64,000 bases of DNA from Acholoe squamosa (GCA_949317995.1 OX439052.1:43706599-43770598); one strand, 5' to 3'. Shown: positions 19,979 through 31,765, numbered from the stretch's first letter. Numbers and translations: made by a program. Notes: a model not told the origin generated them from the sequence alone.

Positions 19979-20507
19979 TCGCACCAAGCCCCTTTCTATT
20001 AGAACCTTTAGGGCCTGTTGGTTACATGCTGGCTTTATATATTCACCATTAATAAATGAATCCCCTCCTGTGATGTGACGTCACAGTAGGGCATCCCCAG
20101 TACTACAGGGCTTTTTACCTCTAGTTCTAGTAGAGGCCGTGAGGAGGCAGCACTGTGTGAGGGACGCTGTTGTGTCACGTGATGCTGTGTGGTTGTGGGT
20201 TAAGTGGTTCTGGTGACAGGAGACTGTGTACAAGTTGTCATGTCTCTGTTTTACCACCTCCTCCTCCTCTTATTGCTTTAACCCCTTAAAGATAAACATT
20301 ATCCTATTTTAGCGATAGCATACTTGAAATCATGGTGATGGTTGTGGGTGGGAGTTAAGTGACTTTAAGACGATGTACAAGTTGTCATGTCTCCATTGTA
20401 CTGCTTACTCCTCATCTTATCGCTTTGTCCTGTCAAAGATACATCCTTATTCTGACGATAGCGTACTTTTATATGCAGGGCTGGATGTAAATCCCTTACT
20501 GCTACCC
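19979..20507. other. Unassigned non-coding stretch
   Basis: No exon or repeat copy recognised. A TGACGTCA motif occurs near 20078. Two passages (20220-20310 and 20365-20460) are diverged duplicates of each other, sharing TGTACAAGTTGTCATGTCTC and then KATAAACAT/KATACATCC-like text. Confidence 0.4.
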
Positions 20508-20675
20508 AGTGTATTGGCCTGTATACGTAGAGCTGGGGTCCAAGATAAGGGGTAGAGGGACATTGAAAAACACTAAAAATAGTATTCAAATTGCCTGTTT
20601 CAATTAAGGGCTACGGGGTAGAGAGAAATTGATAGAAAAATGAGTGCCTCGGCTCTTAAACGGTCCACTTTAGTA
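20508..20675. mobile_element. Family B MITE copy
   Basis: Left GTGTATTGGCCTGTATACG, right inverted CTTAAACGGTCCACTTTAGTA. Internal CACTAAAAATAGTATTCAAA block is conserved with other copies. Confidence 0.75.
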
Positions 20676-20917
20676 GACTATTACAATGACTGTTACAGGT
20701 TGTGTCAAATTTCAACAAAATATATTGCGGTACCCTTTTTACCTCAACGTTTATTTGAGATCCTGATAGCTGATATGGGCAAATACAGTAACCAGCCGTC
20801 CAGAGCTCTCCAATTAGTCTCCTATTCTAGACACAGAGACACAGTAGGCTACCCAGGGAAGAGGTCTGTATTGTCTTAGATCTTTTGGGACTGCATGAGA
20901 TATCTAGGCTCATCCTC

Positions 20918-21116
20918 CACTGTAAAAAAAATGTCGTCAAAATAACGATGAATCCTTGTCCCGAGGTTGCCGGAGATCCGTCGTAATTTTCAGAGAGATT
21001 CCTTCTAAGACCGTACTGCCATTTGGGGCTTCTTGTAAAGACTACACTGGTTCACTGCTATAGATTTACGGTGGTTCACTGTGATACTCAAGATTCAACA
21101 GTTATTTTTTACAGTG
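20918..21116. mobile_element. Family D MITE copy, complete
   Basis: Termini CACTGTAAAAAA and TTTTTTACAGTG are inverted repeats. Interior holds GTCAAAATAACGATGAATC, AGAGATTCCTT, the block GTACTGCCATTTGGGGCTTC and GGTGGTTCACTG. It has no coding frame. Confidence 0.8.
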
Positions 21117-21175
21117 TAGACACACAGAGAATAGGCTACGTACAGGGGAAGGGGTCTGTATTGTCTTAAATCTTT

Positions 21176-21370
21176 TTGGGCATGCCTGATGCCTCCAGTT
21201 TCACACTCCTTTACCCTCCTGATGCATTGCTGGCTGGTGTACTTACTGCATTGATGCATCATGACGACCCTCTGGAAGTCTGGAAATGCCAGTGGGCCAC
21301 CTTAATGCATGAGTGCCACACTAATGAGCAGAATTACCAGGGCTACATCCATGCATCGTGATATTTTGGA
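21176..21370. mobile_element. Family A fragment
   Basis: TTGATGCATCATGACGACCCTCTGG and a degraded second module are present; both tips are missing. A 61-codon frame across it is not a gene. Confidence 0.55.
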
Positions 21371-21426
21371 AGTTTTCAATTCATTGTTTTACTGCATCAA
21401 CATCGCAGGGTCGGAATGAAGGATAC

Positions 21427-21640
21427 ACTCTAAGAAAAACTTTTGAATCTATCATGGATCCTCATAAATTTGAGCAGTAAACCACTGTAATTTCACTACA
21501 GTAAAGTAGTGCTTTTTTCTTCAGTGAAGCCCCAGATGGCAGTATGGTGGCACAAGGGATCCGTAAGAAAACCAATGAATCTCTAGCAATATATGGGACA
21601 AGAAATTGGCCGATATTTTGACAGTATTTGTTTTTCAGTA
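21427..21640. mobile_element. Family D fragment, inverted relative to 20918
   Basis: Starts CACTCTAAGAAAAACTT and contains GAAGCCCCAGATGGCAGTAT (21526-21545), the reverse complement of the conserved block in the previous copy. The distal part is diverged. Confidence 0.6.
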
Positions 21641-21774
21641 TAAAATGACCTCTGGTGAGCTTTGCTGATACTGTCAAAGAGGAATAATGCATTAGCTTGG
21701 GCTGGAAGATATTGAAGTGGAATAAGACTTTCCGTACTGTCTTCACAAATAGCAAAAACGCTTTAGGGAAGCAT

Positions 21775-21960
21775 CACATCCATTGCTCGGCATTCATTGG
21801 CGCATCATGCCGACCCTCTAGGGGTGTGTCAATGCTGTAGGGTCGGTACGATGCATGGATTTCGCCCTAGCAAATTACTTACCGGTGCTGCATTCATGCA
21901 TCATGATGGCCAATGGGCATTCTATGCATCAGCAGCCCTTAAAGAGTTTAAGAGTTCATA
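21775..21960. mobile_element. Family A fragment
   Basis: TTCATTGGCGCATCATGCCGACCC half-module followed by a CCCTAGCAAATTACTTACC hairpin and a CAGCAGCCCTTAAAGAGTTT right tip. The left tip is absent. Confidence 0.65.
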
Positions 21961-21989
21961 CACTTAAGCGGCATGTAGCCTATAAATGT

Positions 21990-22231
21990 TTAACCCTCTC
22001 AGGGTCACTGAGGCAGGAGGAGTGTATCATGCCCATTGGTCTTCATGATGCACCAATGAAGTGCTGGCGAGACTGCTCACCAGTACTTCATTTGTGCATC
22101 ATGCCGACCCTCTACAGGATTGATACATATACTCCCAGAGGTGAAGTGCAGTCTTGCCAGCACTTCATTGCTACATAATGCCAACCCATGGGCATAGTGC
22201 ATTAATGCATCAGCAGCCCTTAAATGTTTAA
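21990..22231. mobile_element. Complete family A MITE with TTAA on both sides
   Basis: TTAA at 21990-21993 and 22228-22231. It holds a perfect-looking CACCAATGAAGTGCTGGCGA hairpin module; the second module has lost one arm (GAAGTGCAGTCTTGCCAGCAC). Confidence 0.8.
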
Positions 22232-22679
22232 CGCTTCGGACAGAGTATTCTGTATTGTCTTAAGCCGTTAATTAAGGCAGCACAGAGACATGATTAGAGC
22301 CCTAATTAATTCTCTAGACAACCCCTTCCCTCTGCCTTGTCCCTTACCACCCTCCCTGGGCGTCCCTAGCCGCCTATTGTGTATATCTGCATACAACCAG
22401 AGCGCAGTGCTGGCCAATCTGTGAGCTTCCATTTAAACCATTAACACGTCAAGGGCTGGTAATCCACTAGTACAGCCCTAGCAACTAATAAGAGTGCTAA
22501 ATCAATTGCCACCGGCCATTCCGTCATTCATGCTTCTATAACCATTTTGTGACGGAATCATCAGAAAATTGTGATGGAATCATTGCGGAATCTACGATTC
22601 AAGTGCATGAAATGCTGATGATTTTATGACTGAACTGTGGCTGGCGGAATGAGTGACCGCCATGGGTTTACTGCTTAAG

Positions 22680-22832
22680 CAGGGCTACATTAAAGCATCA
22701 TTCTGATTCTGGTTGATATACTCCCATATGGTTCGCGAGATGCTGGAATGCGGACTTGCTTGTGAGCACTTGATTGGTGCATCATGACTAATGGGCCATG
22801 ATGCATTCCTGCCATTGCAGCCCCCAAAGGGT
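22680..22832. mobile_element. Family A fragment
   Basis: AGGGCTACATTAAAGCATCATTC and GTGAGCACTTGATTGGTGCATC half-modules, then a CAGCCCCCAAAGGGTC right tip. Confidence 0.6.
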
Positions 22833-24662
22833 CGATGTTAGTGTTAAGTAGACTGCTATCTAATGGCTAGACTTGTATACAAGGGCTGTCTTAGTGCACT
22901 TTTATCCTAGAAGGTAACACAATATTACTGGTGAAAGGAACTTAAAAAAGGGCAAGGGATGGCAAAATCAATGCATATCATAAGCATAACCATTGCATGG
23001 GTATTACAAATCTTGATGGCGGCAAGGATCTGGCATGTTTAGGGGCAAAAGTAATCGGGTAAAGACTGTTTTACTTAAAAACCTGAGCTATTGCATAGCA
23101 TCAGGCCTATAAAAATGTTATGTTTTAAGGTAATGTTACCTACTTTATTTTTTGTTAGCCTACTCTGATTGATTCCATGGGCATTTTGGAAAGAGAAAAC
23201 CTACCTACTCTAATGTTCTTACCCTGTTACCTGTATGCATTTTTTGTTTAAGTTCTCATAAAATATGTGTGTTAGATATGAGAGAAAACATCGACCATTA
23301 ACCGTATTCAAAATTCCAATACCACCATAGCCAACAATTTAAGAAAAACTGAGGTAATTTACAGTGAAAGGTGATTAATTCTGAATAAACCTCTACTTCA
23401 TATTCAGACGCCACAGTCCCTAGCATAATCAGCCATTGACTTTGTCGCTAGACTTCAATCAGTATGTATAATGTGGCGTAGGTTTTAAACAGCCGCATTC
23501 ATTAGTTTATTCCCCAGTCTCGGCATACAGGGAAAGACATGAATTGAAAAATAGGAGAAATTAACCCTTTTCACCTATGTATATGTACTATCATACCTAT
23601 ATTTATGTATTGATATGATGGATAAATGGAGCTAGGATCTAGATTTTGCCTGATGGGCTTAAGGAATTAACATCCACGGTAACCTGAATACCCGGGCCCG
23701 AATAGAGAAGCTAGCCACGGTCTGTTGTCTACATCCAAATAACTGCCCTGTAAACCATATACATTGTTACTATGGTTACCATGTGGAACAAGGTGGGTCA
23801 ACATCCCAGTTACTGACTCTACTATGTTGCTATGGTTACCCTGTGGTACACAAAAGACTGGTTTAAGCACCTGAATCTTCCAATAATTTCACATCAGTCA
23901 AACTTGTACAGGACTGATCAATGCTTACTCAAGACATGGTTTGCAGTGTATTTTTTTTTCAGAATTTTATTATCACTCTACCCCTGCCCTTACCTATTTA
24001 AAATTATGTATGCATTTTTAGGACTTGCCACTTGAAAAGTCCACTACATTAATTCAGGGATAAATATTATATACATTGTTACCATGACTACTAGATGACC
24101 CAAGATGGCGTCTATGTGACCTCTATATATATTCTGCTTTACCATGGTAAGGTTCCCTCCCTGTGGAGACCAGCTCGATACGTCCTCTGCCCTTCCTGCC
24201 TCCAGCCTTCTCTAACTTCCCCATAGCCCAAAAGGGGGCAGCCCTGTGCTAACACGGACGCTGCCCAATGGCCTGATGGGAAACGGAAATTGGGAACGAG
24301 GCCTTGAAAAGAGGTCACATGGTCAGTCCTCATTGCCAGGGGGCGTTTGGGGGTAATGCTGGAGCGCCCTCTGTACATTCAGCGGAGAATTACTCAGTTA
24401 TTACTGAGTCGGGGACCCGGATGAGGAATTTGTGGGATTGGGCGCTGGGGGTCATAACGGCCATCTTTGATGACGTCATTATGTGCCTGGAGATAAAGCG
24501 TTTAAGATTTTTGCAGAGTCAGAGAACGATTTGCCTTTATGGGCAATATTACTGTCCCCCACTCCTTTCCTGAGCCTATGTATATATATTCGCACAAATC
24601 ACCCAGAGCTATTTCTAAATATAACATATAGAGCATCCCATTGCTTCCCTTTGAAAGAGACG
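22833..24662. other. Unassigned, probably intronic or intergenic
   Basis: No exon supported. Possible regulatory words are GTTACTATGGTTACC near 23766 and GTTGCTATGGTTACC near 23828 (X-box-like with one extra base), CAAGATGGCG near 24102 (YY1-like) and TGACGTCA at 24471-24478. The interval 24140-24440 is GC-richer than its surroundings. Confidence 0.4.
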
Positions 24663-24866
24663 TAAATCACCTTGGCTGCATTCATGCCAACATTACAAGT
24701 ATTTATACACTGACTGGGGTTGATATGTAAACTTCTGGAGGGTAATCATGATGCACCATTGAAGTGCTTGGGAGACTGCTGACCAGCACTTCATTGGTGC
24801 ATCATGCCGACCAATCGACATGATGCATGGTTGCATTTGATAGCAGCCTTTAGACCTGTAACCCTT
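24663..24866. mobile_element. Family A copy, left tip degraded
   Basis: GGCTGCATTCATG remnant, a GGGTTGATATG spacer, then a good CACCATTGAAGTGCTTGGGA hairpin module and a GACCAATCGACATGATGC right half. Confidence 0.65.
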
Positions 24867-25344
24867 CAAAGATCACATTTTCCTTGTTTTGTTTTGAAAA
24901 GTGTATGGACGTGTACGGCTACTGCTATGTGTAACGTCATAGGTCACATGGGGGGTATTTCCATCTACAAGTTTATAACTTCTAGGCTTGACGTTTTTGA
25001 CTTGTAGATCCCTCTCTACAAGTACTTGTGGGAAAATTGTAATTTTGTATTACTTATATATGACCTTAAATGAAATGAGTGCATAGACATAATTGTCAGG
25101 TTTAAATGCAGCATTGGGAGGTGTTAATTGGTGGTAGGGCAAATATATCACACTGTAATTACTCAATCAATTCACCCTAACGTGCACTAGGCACTGACCC
25201 TCTACTTCAATACAGACAGGGCCCACCTAAAGAATGATATCTTAACCACATTACCTCTACCTGTACTGCAACCTGTACTCCTAGGTCTTGCCGTACCCGT
25301 ACAGGTACACATTCCAGAATCTTAAACTCTCTATTATCTCCTTG

Positions 25345-25520
25345 ATAACGCCCGCACTTCATTGGTGCATCATAGCGACACTAGCGGGAATGAACAAACG
25401 CCCTGGGGTTATCATGATGCATGAATGCAGTTACTTGCCAGGGCTGCATCCATCATGAAGCACCACAATGCATTATGTGGTGGAAAGTGTCCCACTACTG
25501 CATCCGTGCGTTAAAATCCT
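25345..25520. mobile_element. Family A fragment
   Basis: CGCACTTCATTGGTGCATCA followed by a GGGGTTATCATGATGCATGA spacer and TTACTTGCCAGGGCTGCATC. It is rearranged downstream. Confidence 0.55.
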
Positions 25521-26772
25521 CCGAACCTCAGATTCCTGTTATGGCAGCACACCTAGTTGTGTCTAGATCAATCAATACAGGCCAATACATTGCATTAAGC
25601 TCATGGGAAACTCAAATCAAACCAGCCTTATATTTTTCAGCACTTTTTCAGCACCTGAAGCCTATACCCATAAAGTTAGTGTCCAGGGGGTATTGCGGCT
25701 ATGCTACATATGCGAGGATTTACGGTAGTACTTTAATGTAACAATTACGATCCTTGAATGTATGATGATTGTTAGCACCGAGCCACTTCTTCTAGCGCAA
25801 TATTCCCCATGATTTATCTTTATTTCATGGTGTACATAATCCGGGTCAGAAGCCATAAAAATAGGTCATTAACTCCCGGACCCGCCACCAGGGGCTGCCT
25901 GATGAAGGTCATGTGATCCTGATGAATGACCTTGACCTCATTATAAATTGACATTGAGTGACCAGCACTTTCCCGGTCGTAAGATAAATAAGGAGTTATG
26001 CGTGTATCTCAAGAACCTAAGCTTGGAGTTCAGTTCGCAATGTGGCCAAAAGTAAAAGGTAAATTTGTTTGGGCTTTTGATTTTATTTTATGCTATCATA
26101 TGGCCCATTTTGACCTAACTACCTGCTTTTAGATATGCTTATGTTTAGGATAGTGCCATTTTTCTTAAAGGTTTCTTAAGGTATTCTTTAGGTTTTGTGG
26201 AATCAGAAGCCCAATCAGTGTGTCACAGGAACAGATTCTTTTATAGCATCGTAGAAAAAGGAAGAGTCGATGAAGAATTTAGAAAAAAGAAAACAACAAC
26301 AAAAACAATCAACAACAAGAAAAAAAATTGATGTGTGGCTTATATAATAGGTGTATTAGCCTTGGAACATTTTAAGAAGGAATGGTTACAGCCAGTGTAA
26401 AATGGATATACAAACAATATATAAACAAATGTCCATGACCATGGCATATTCCCCAAGGTTGAACTGGAGTATCCCACGAATTATATGGCTGAGTGGGATG
26501 CGACAGTCCCACAGTGGGGAATATGATCTAAAAAATTCCATGGAAGTTGACATTTGCATTTACTTTGTGGTTTTACAATCTTAAAACAAGAAAATTCTAC
26601 TAAATTACAGCTCAGAGAGTCACGTGACCTGACCATGGAATACGGGAATGTCATATTCCATGGACCCATGTGATACCTATGGGACTGGTTAAACCTATGG
26701 GACTATTGTATCCACCATGAAATGAAACCTCAAGGACCTTGCTCATTTGCATCACCCTTGCTTTGTTCCTGC
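25521..26772. other. Unassigned non-coding stretch
   Basis: No exon or named repeat. A GTCACGTGAC box is at about 26621-26630. CCATGGAATA words recur around 26440-26660, on both strands, as weak inverted repeats. Confidence 0.35.
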
Positions 26773-26896
26773 ACTCTAAGAAATAACTACTTAATCTACC
26801 AGAACCCTTGTAAAATTGTAAGTGAACCACCTTAATTTTTAATGCATTGAAGAAGTGTTGTTTCTACAATGAAGCCCCAGATGGCAGTACAAAAAA
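26773..26896. mobile_element. Family D fragment
   Basis: ACTCTAAGAAATAACTACTT tip plus the conserved GAAGCCCCAGATGGCAGTAC block at 26871-26890; truncated after it. Confidence 0.6.
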
Positions 26897-27062
26897 GCAT
26901 AGTCGGCCTGATGCGTTAATTTAGTGGCGGCCCTTAAAGGTTTAGGCTAGCACAGTGCTTTAGGTTGACAGCAATCTTGTCAGGTTGACAAGACACAAAA
27001 GTAGATGTATTAATGTAGGGTAACACAAGCTGTTGCTGTATTGTAACGCTTGTGTTGGCTTG

Positions 27063-27306
27063 TTAATCACTTAAAGGTTGCTGATGCAGGAGTGCATCAT
27101 GCCCATTGGTCGTCATGATGCACCAATGTAGTGCTGGCGATACTGCTCGCCAGCACTTCATTGGAGCATCATACCGACCCTACAGGGTCGATACATATAC
27201 TCCCTGAGGAAAGGCATGATGAGTAGTATCACTAGCACTTCATTGGTGCATCATGAGAACTAAAGGGCATGATACATTAATGCATCAGCAGCCCTCAAAG
27301 TGTTAA
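27063..27306. mobile_element. Complete family A MITE with TTAA on both sides
   Basis: TTAA at 27063-27066 and 27303-27306. Module 1 is CACCAATGTAGTGCTGGCGA with its partner; module 2 is shortened. Between them sits GACCCTACAGGGTCGATACA, itself palindromic. Confidence 0.8.
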
Positions 27307-27309
27307 TTA

Positions 27310-27840
27310 TTTAAAGACAGCATGATGCCTTAATGCCGTATGCATCATGCTGATAATATGGGTTTGATACATTGCTGGGGGATTTTCATGATGCATCAAT
27401 TAAGTGCATGATGCTTCAATGCATCATGCACATCGGTCGCCATGATGCAGGGATGTAGCACTGGTGAGTGACACGCCAGTGCTTAATTCATCCATTCTGG
27501 TAAAATTATTGGATTGATGGACTACCGGAGGGTTGGCATTATGCACTAATAAAATGGTGGTGACCAGAGTAACCAGCACTTCATTTGTGCATCATGCCGA
27601 CCAATGGTTATTCACACACTCCTGTATTATGTCCTTCACATAAGTGCATCATGTGCTGCCATGATGCACAAATGAAGCCATAACCAGCATTGCATCCATG
27701 CATCATGCTGACCCTTTGTGCTTGATACACTCCCAAAGGGTTGGCATGATGCACCAGTGCAGTAGACTCACCTGCACTGCACTGGTGCATCATGATGACA
27801 AAAGTTTCATGCATCAGAAGGCATTACGTGACATTTAAAG
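27310..27840. mobile_element. Family A cluster, several partial copies
   Basis: At least three sets of modules in a row, including a complete CACCAGTGCAGTAGACTCACC hairpin near 27745-27790 in which TGAAGT has become TGCAGT. No TTAA pair can be assigned. Confidence 0.6.
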
Positions 27841-28640
27841 CGATAACGACACCGACGTTGTGACATGTAAAAAACGTTTTACTACAACCCGCTCATGTCG
27901 TAAAAACTACACATTGTGGCTTTCACAACCACACATCGCTATTGCCTCCATGATGAATAAAAAAAACAGGTAGACTGAAGAGGATCCCTCAAACTTAAGT
28001 ACCATTTTAGAAGAAAAAGGTGAAAAAAAGGAAGCGTACAAAAGTGCTAAAAAGGTCATAGAGAATGACGGGAATGTCGTAAAAGAGTTATTATGACATG
28101 TTGTAAAGAAGTGTTGGAGAGATCTATATTTGTGATACGATTCACAGTACAGTGGGGAAGGGGAGGCTGTGTAAGACGAGCAAATCAGCAGAATGAATTT
28201 TTGCATAACCATGAATTGTGCAACACATGGCCTTTTCATGTCTCATCAACTTTATCCCCCTTCCCCTTTATGAAATTACCATAAGATTGATATATTTGTT
28301 TATACTGACTTTTTCCCCTTATTTGCCCTAAATCAGGCCAAGAATGAGGTCGTCACCATTCCCATTCGCATGCAGTAATCGTATTGTATTGTAACCGTAT
28401 TGTTTCAAGTGTTAATTGAGTGTTGTCTGTGAGCACATTCTAATCTAAGATAAAAGACAATTCGAGAAAATGAGGCGGACGCAAAAAGAAAAATAACAAA
28501 AGAAACCAAAAAAACCATTTACCTTTATAATGTAACCAGTTGGCTAAATTTGCTGATAAGATGGTAGCTAAGGGCATTAATTGTGCATATATGATTACTA
28601 TGGGATGTGCTATGGGGAATGGCCATCTTGGAAAGGGCCA
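27841..28640. other. Unassigned non-coding stretch
   Basis: AT-rich, without a recognised repeat. The 110-codon minus-strand frame at 27907-28239 shows no domain and is Phe/Ser-rich from A-rich template. Confidence 0.35.
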
Positions 28641-28780
28641 GGGATTAATGCAACCCTGGTGATTTGGCTCACCAGGGCTGCATCTATGTATTAGTTGATT
28701 TGAATAAATGCATCATATGCATTGCTTCTACTGATACATAAATGCAGCCCTGTATTGTCTCCTGCCCACGACTGCATTCA
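28641..28780. mobile_element. Family A fragment
   Basis: GCAACCCTGGTGATTTGGCTC with its inverted partner ACCAGGGCTGCATC forms one hairpin module; remaining parts are degraded. Confidence 0.55.
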
Positions 28781-29148
28781 TATTTTATAAAGACCATACA
28801 GTCATCACAGTGATGTACAGATACACATCTTAATACCCTAGCTCACATAAAAGGTTCTATACACTGACGAAAAAAAGACCATCAGCCTGAGTTTCACCTA
28901 GTCTCTGGCCAGCGCTGCCTGAGTATCATGAGAGCCTCTGCTAGAGGCTCTCCCCTGACATGCCATACTCATGCTGAGCCTGCTGCAATGCCACAAATCG
29001 GGTAAAAGGATCAGCATGAGTATGACACAAGGCTCAGGCATGGTGCCATACTCAGTCTGAATCTTACTGAATACTCCAGCAAAGCAGGGGTCTAGCCCCT
29101 ACACTGATGTCTGAGATTATATCATATCCTAGCACCAACCACACCACA

Positions 29149-29219
29149 TCCCTCATTAGCTCAGTTGATATGGCACTGAACTTCGCATCTGAAGGTGGCA
29201 AGTTCAAGCCCCATTGAGA
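29149..29219 (+). other. tRNA-like sequence 1 (SINE head or tRNA pseudogene)
   Basis: A-box-like TTAGCTCAGTTGATATGGCA and B-box-like AAGTTCAAGCCCC sit at tRNA spacing. The loop CTTCGCA would give anticodon TCG by alignment with lysine-type tRNAs. The stems pair imperfectly, so a working tRNA is unlikely. Confidence 0.6.
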
Positions 29220-29608
29220 ATTTTTGTCAAGATTACTTTTTTTGGTAAGTCAATCTTATTGCTACAATGTGAGCATGAATATGTATTCATAATGGGTTTG
29301 TGAGAAAATTGTTCCCTATTAAGCCCCCCTCTCACCCATTCTTGCACATACTCAATATCCTTTCTATTATCCTCTAGTCCTTGTAACCATGATATCTAAG
29401 AATATAATCTTATCTATATAGGAATATAACAGGAATTGGTCACTAAAATATTTAGAGTATGATCATATATTTGCAGTAAATGCAAAAATGACATATGGTT
29501 CAAGGCATATTTCTACTGTTTTAGGGCTTGCAAAAAGGTGAATACCAGCTTTCAACACACACAGAGGGAGCAGATCATGTGAGACTTCAAGTGGAGATCT
29601 TTCACCAC

Positions 29609-29675
29609 CGTCAAGATGGTGTAGTGGTAACATGTTTACCTTCATGTCAGAAGAGTTCGATTCCAGCCCTGGGAC
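29609..29675 (+). other. tRNA-like sequence 2
   Basis: GATGGTGTAGTGGTAACATG (A box) and GAGTTCGATTCCAGCCC (B box, a near-perfect GGTTCGANTCC match). The terminal stem is weak. It converges on sequence 3. Confidence 0.6.
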
Positions 29676-29822
29676 GCTCTTGAAAAGCTGAATGTTGAAG
29701 ATTCTGTAATTTTTTAAGCAAGCGTCTATCTCAATTAGTTACAAAGTTAGGTCGTAAAAAATACACTGCAATAGATGAGGTGTTTCCTCATCTGAAAAAC
29801 TGAAAAACAAAAAATGTTTTGC

Positions 29823-29893
29823 AGCACCACCGAGAATTGAACCTGAGAACCCTCACATACACAGGGTGAATCCTACCACTGTGCCACCGCTAC
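29823..29893 (-). other. tRNA-like sequence 3, opposite strand
   Basis: Read on the minus strand: GGTGGCACAGTGGTAGGATT (A box) and CTCAGGTTCAATTCTCGG (B box), with GTAGCGGTGG...GGTGCTGC ends. Followed on that strand by A/T-rich DNA. Confidence 0.6.
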
Positions 29894-30203
29894 AACCATT
29901 CAGCCAGGTTGCAATAGGCATATAAGTAGGATTGTGCCCAACTTACTGAGGGCATTGTGGACATTTGTCCTTACTATGGGCATTTTTCCTTACTATGGTC
30001 ATTCCAGTCTGAGGTACCCGGTAAAAATTGGAGTATGGCAGTAGAGGGGGCACAGCTGGGCTATACACACTCTAGAGTAGAGTGTCAGGCAATGCAGGAG
30101 TATGTCCCTACCCCAGGCCCACCCTGAGTATCAAAAAAGTCTCATTTTGATACTCTGAGCCTAACACTAGACTCACTCTGAGTATCATTTTTTCCTCAGT
30201 GTA

Positions 30204-30300
30204 TCTCCACATTCCTCTGTGAAATTGTGTAATGTAGTTCTTGCCATGAATATGACTTTAGCTGTTGAAATGGGATTAAACATATATATTACTCACTCAC
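30204..30300 (+). repeat. Dispersed repeat E, copy 1
   Basis: Shares CTGTGAAATTGTGTAATG, GCCATGAATATGAC and TTAGCTGTTGAAATGG with 51836-51930. Both copies end in TTACTCACTCAC. Only two copies were found, so the family limits are unknown. Confidence 0.7.
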
Positions 30301-30375
30301 TCACTCACTCACTCACCCACTCACTCACTCACTTACTCACTCACTCACTCACTCACTCACATAATCACTCACTCC
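30291..30375 (+). repeat. (ACTC)n microsatellite
   Basis: About 20 ACTC units with a few interruptions, starting exactly where repeat E copy 1 ends. Confidence 0.95.
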
Positions 30376-30394
30376 CTCTACACAGCTGATATAA

Positions 30395-30522
30395 ATCTGA
30401 AGGGTCGTCATGATGCTCCAATGAAGTGCTGGTAAGCAGTCTCACCAGCACTTCATGGGTGCATCATACCGTCCTATGGGCATAATGCACTCCTATGTTA
30501 GCGGCCCATAAATGTTTAAAAA
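30395..30522. mobile_element. Family A fragment, right half
   Basis: Good CTCCAATGAAGTGCTGGTAA hairpin with partner CACCAGCACTTCATGG, then CGGCCCATAAATGTTT as the right tip. Confidence 0.7.
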
Positions 30523-30916
30523 CCTCATTAAGGGACAAGGATCATGTTGGCACATAACAGGCATGTGTTTGATTGTGTATCATGTGACGCGTAATGATGT
30601 CCAATCAGGGCGCAGTGTCTAATGGGATTTACGTAGACATGGGATGAACATGAGAAAAATGTAACTTAGGTCTTCGTCACTGATAACGTGGGTAACGTGG
30701 AACCCAAAGGAATGAAAACAGAGAAGCTAAAATTGGCAATAAATGACTTCATTAAGTAAATATGGCCACCCACCTGCTGGATGAAATGCCTTAATTTGCC
30801 TCCAATTTAGTTTGGATTCCTAAACCCTTCAAGTATCACACAACACCTTGAGGTTAAATTCTCCTCGTCTTGATTTACAAATGCCAGTCTGCTCAACAAC
30901 ACTGTTTTGATGCAGA
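30523..30916. other. Unassigned non-coding stretch
   Basis: Nothing recognised. Confidence 0.35.
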
Positions 30917-31136
30917 CACTGTAAAATATATTTTGTCAAAATAACAGTGAAATCATCGTCCCAGAATTACCAGAGATCTATTGTTATCTTCACTGAGATT
31001 CCTTGTACCAGAGTTCTTACTGCCACCTAAGGCTTCATTGTAGAATCTACACAGCTTCACTGCAATAATATGTTTATGGTGGTTGACTGTTCAGTTTTAT
31101 CGGGAGATATAAATTCAACAGTTCTTCTTTTACAGA
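30917..31136. mobile_element. Family D MITE copy
   Basis: Left CACTGTAAAATATATT, right TTCTTCTTTTACAG. It holds AAAATAACAGTGAAATC, AGAGATCTATTG, CTTACTGCCACCTAAGGCTTC and GGTGGTTGACTG in the same order as the copy at 20918. Confidence 0.78.
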
Positions 31137-31493
31137 GACGTAGGAAGCAAATCTTCATTGGGGTGGCCCAGGGGTCCCCACCCCAGCCACCATGAATTCT
31201 CAGCTTGAGCGCGCTGGTGTTGATACATCGCTGTATGGGATTTATATAAAAAGTTATTCTTTAAAGGCTCATCTTGAAACAATGCTGCCATTTTCCCTAT
31301 CTTAATGACATATTTGTCCAATTTGAGTGGTGAGCTGAGGGAATCTTGTACATTTTATAATGGGGCTTGACACATTTTTGGGGGGCCCAGGTATTTTCAG
31401 CCCCACCTCCTCTGTGATTGGGGGGGGGGCTTTCCTATACCCATGTTTTAGAGTGTAATATTGACACTGTGGGGACATATATACATTATAGAG

Positions 31494-31592
31494 TGATGAC
31501 GCACAAATGCCGCCCTGGTTAGTTACTCACCAGGGCGGCATCCGTGCATCATGCTGACCTATGAGCATAGTGCATCAATGCAGCATTCAGCC
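31494..31592. mobile_element. Family A fragment, one module
   Basis: A hairpin module with GC-richer arms: ATGCCGCCCTGGTTAGTTAC and CACCAGGGCGGCATCCG, then TGCATCATGCTGACC. Confidence 0.6.
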
Positions 31593-31593
31593 G

Positions 31594-31765
31594 TTAAGGG
31601 GGCCGCAGACGTGCCCGATTAGATCGGCCGACCCTGACGATCAGGTTGTCTGTGCTGACGTCCGATCGAGGCTGACAATATCAAACATGTTTGATGTTCC
31701 TGATTGGATCGGGAGTGAATTCCTTAGTTGTTGATCGAGTCTGGCCCGTCTGCGGTCGCCTTTAA
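31594..31765. mobile_element. MITE family G
   Basis: Inverted ends TTAAGGGGGCCGCAGACG and CGTCTGCGGTCGCCTTTAA enclose about 160 bp with repeated GATCGG/CCGATC words and a central CAAACATGTTTG palindrome. TTAA occurs at both edges; the right one is shared with the next element. Confidence 0.68.

Larger units (their letters stand above)
28860..30203. mobile_element. 1.34-kb TIR element carrying three tRNA-like sequences
   Basis: The left end TACACTGACGAAAAAA and inverted right end TACACTGAGGAAAAAA match at 15 of 16 bases. GAGTATCA and ACTCA..CTGAG words cluster at both ends (28920-29070; 30050-30190) as subterminal repeats. No long ORF is present, so it is non-autonomous. Its middle holds tRNA-like units at 29149-29219 (+), 29609-29675 (+) and 29823-29893 (-). 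The TA at each outer edge is compatible with a TA target, but this is not decisive. Confidence 0.62.

Noticed and set aside
29149-29219. Functional tRNA gene
   Set aside because: A and B boxes are visible but acceptor and anticodon stems do not pair properly by eye, and it lies inside a repeat element.
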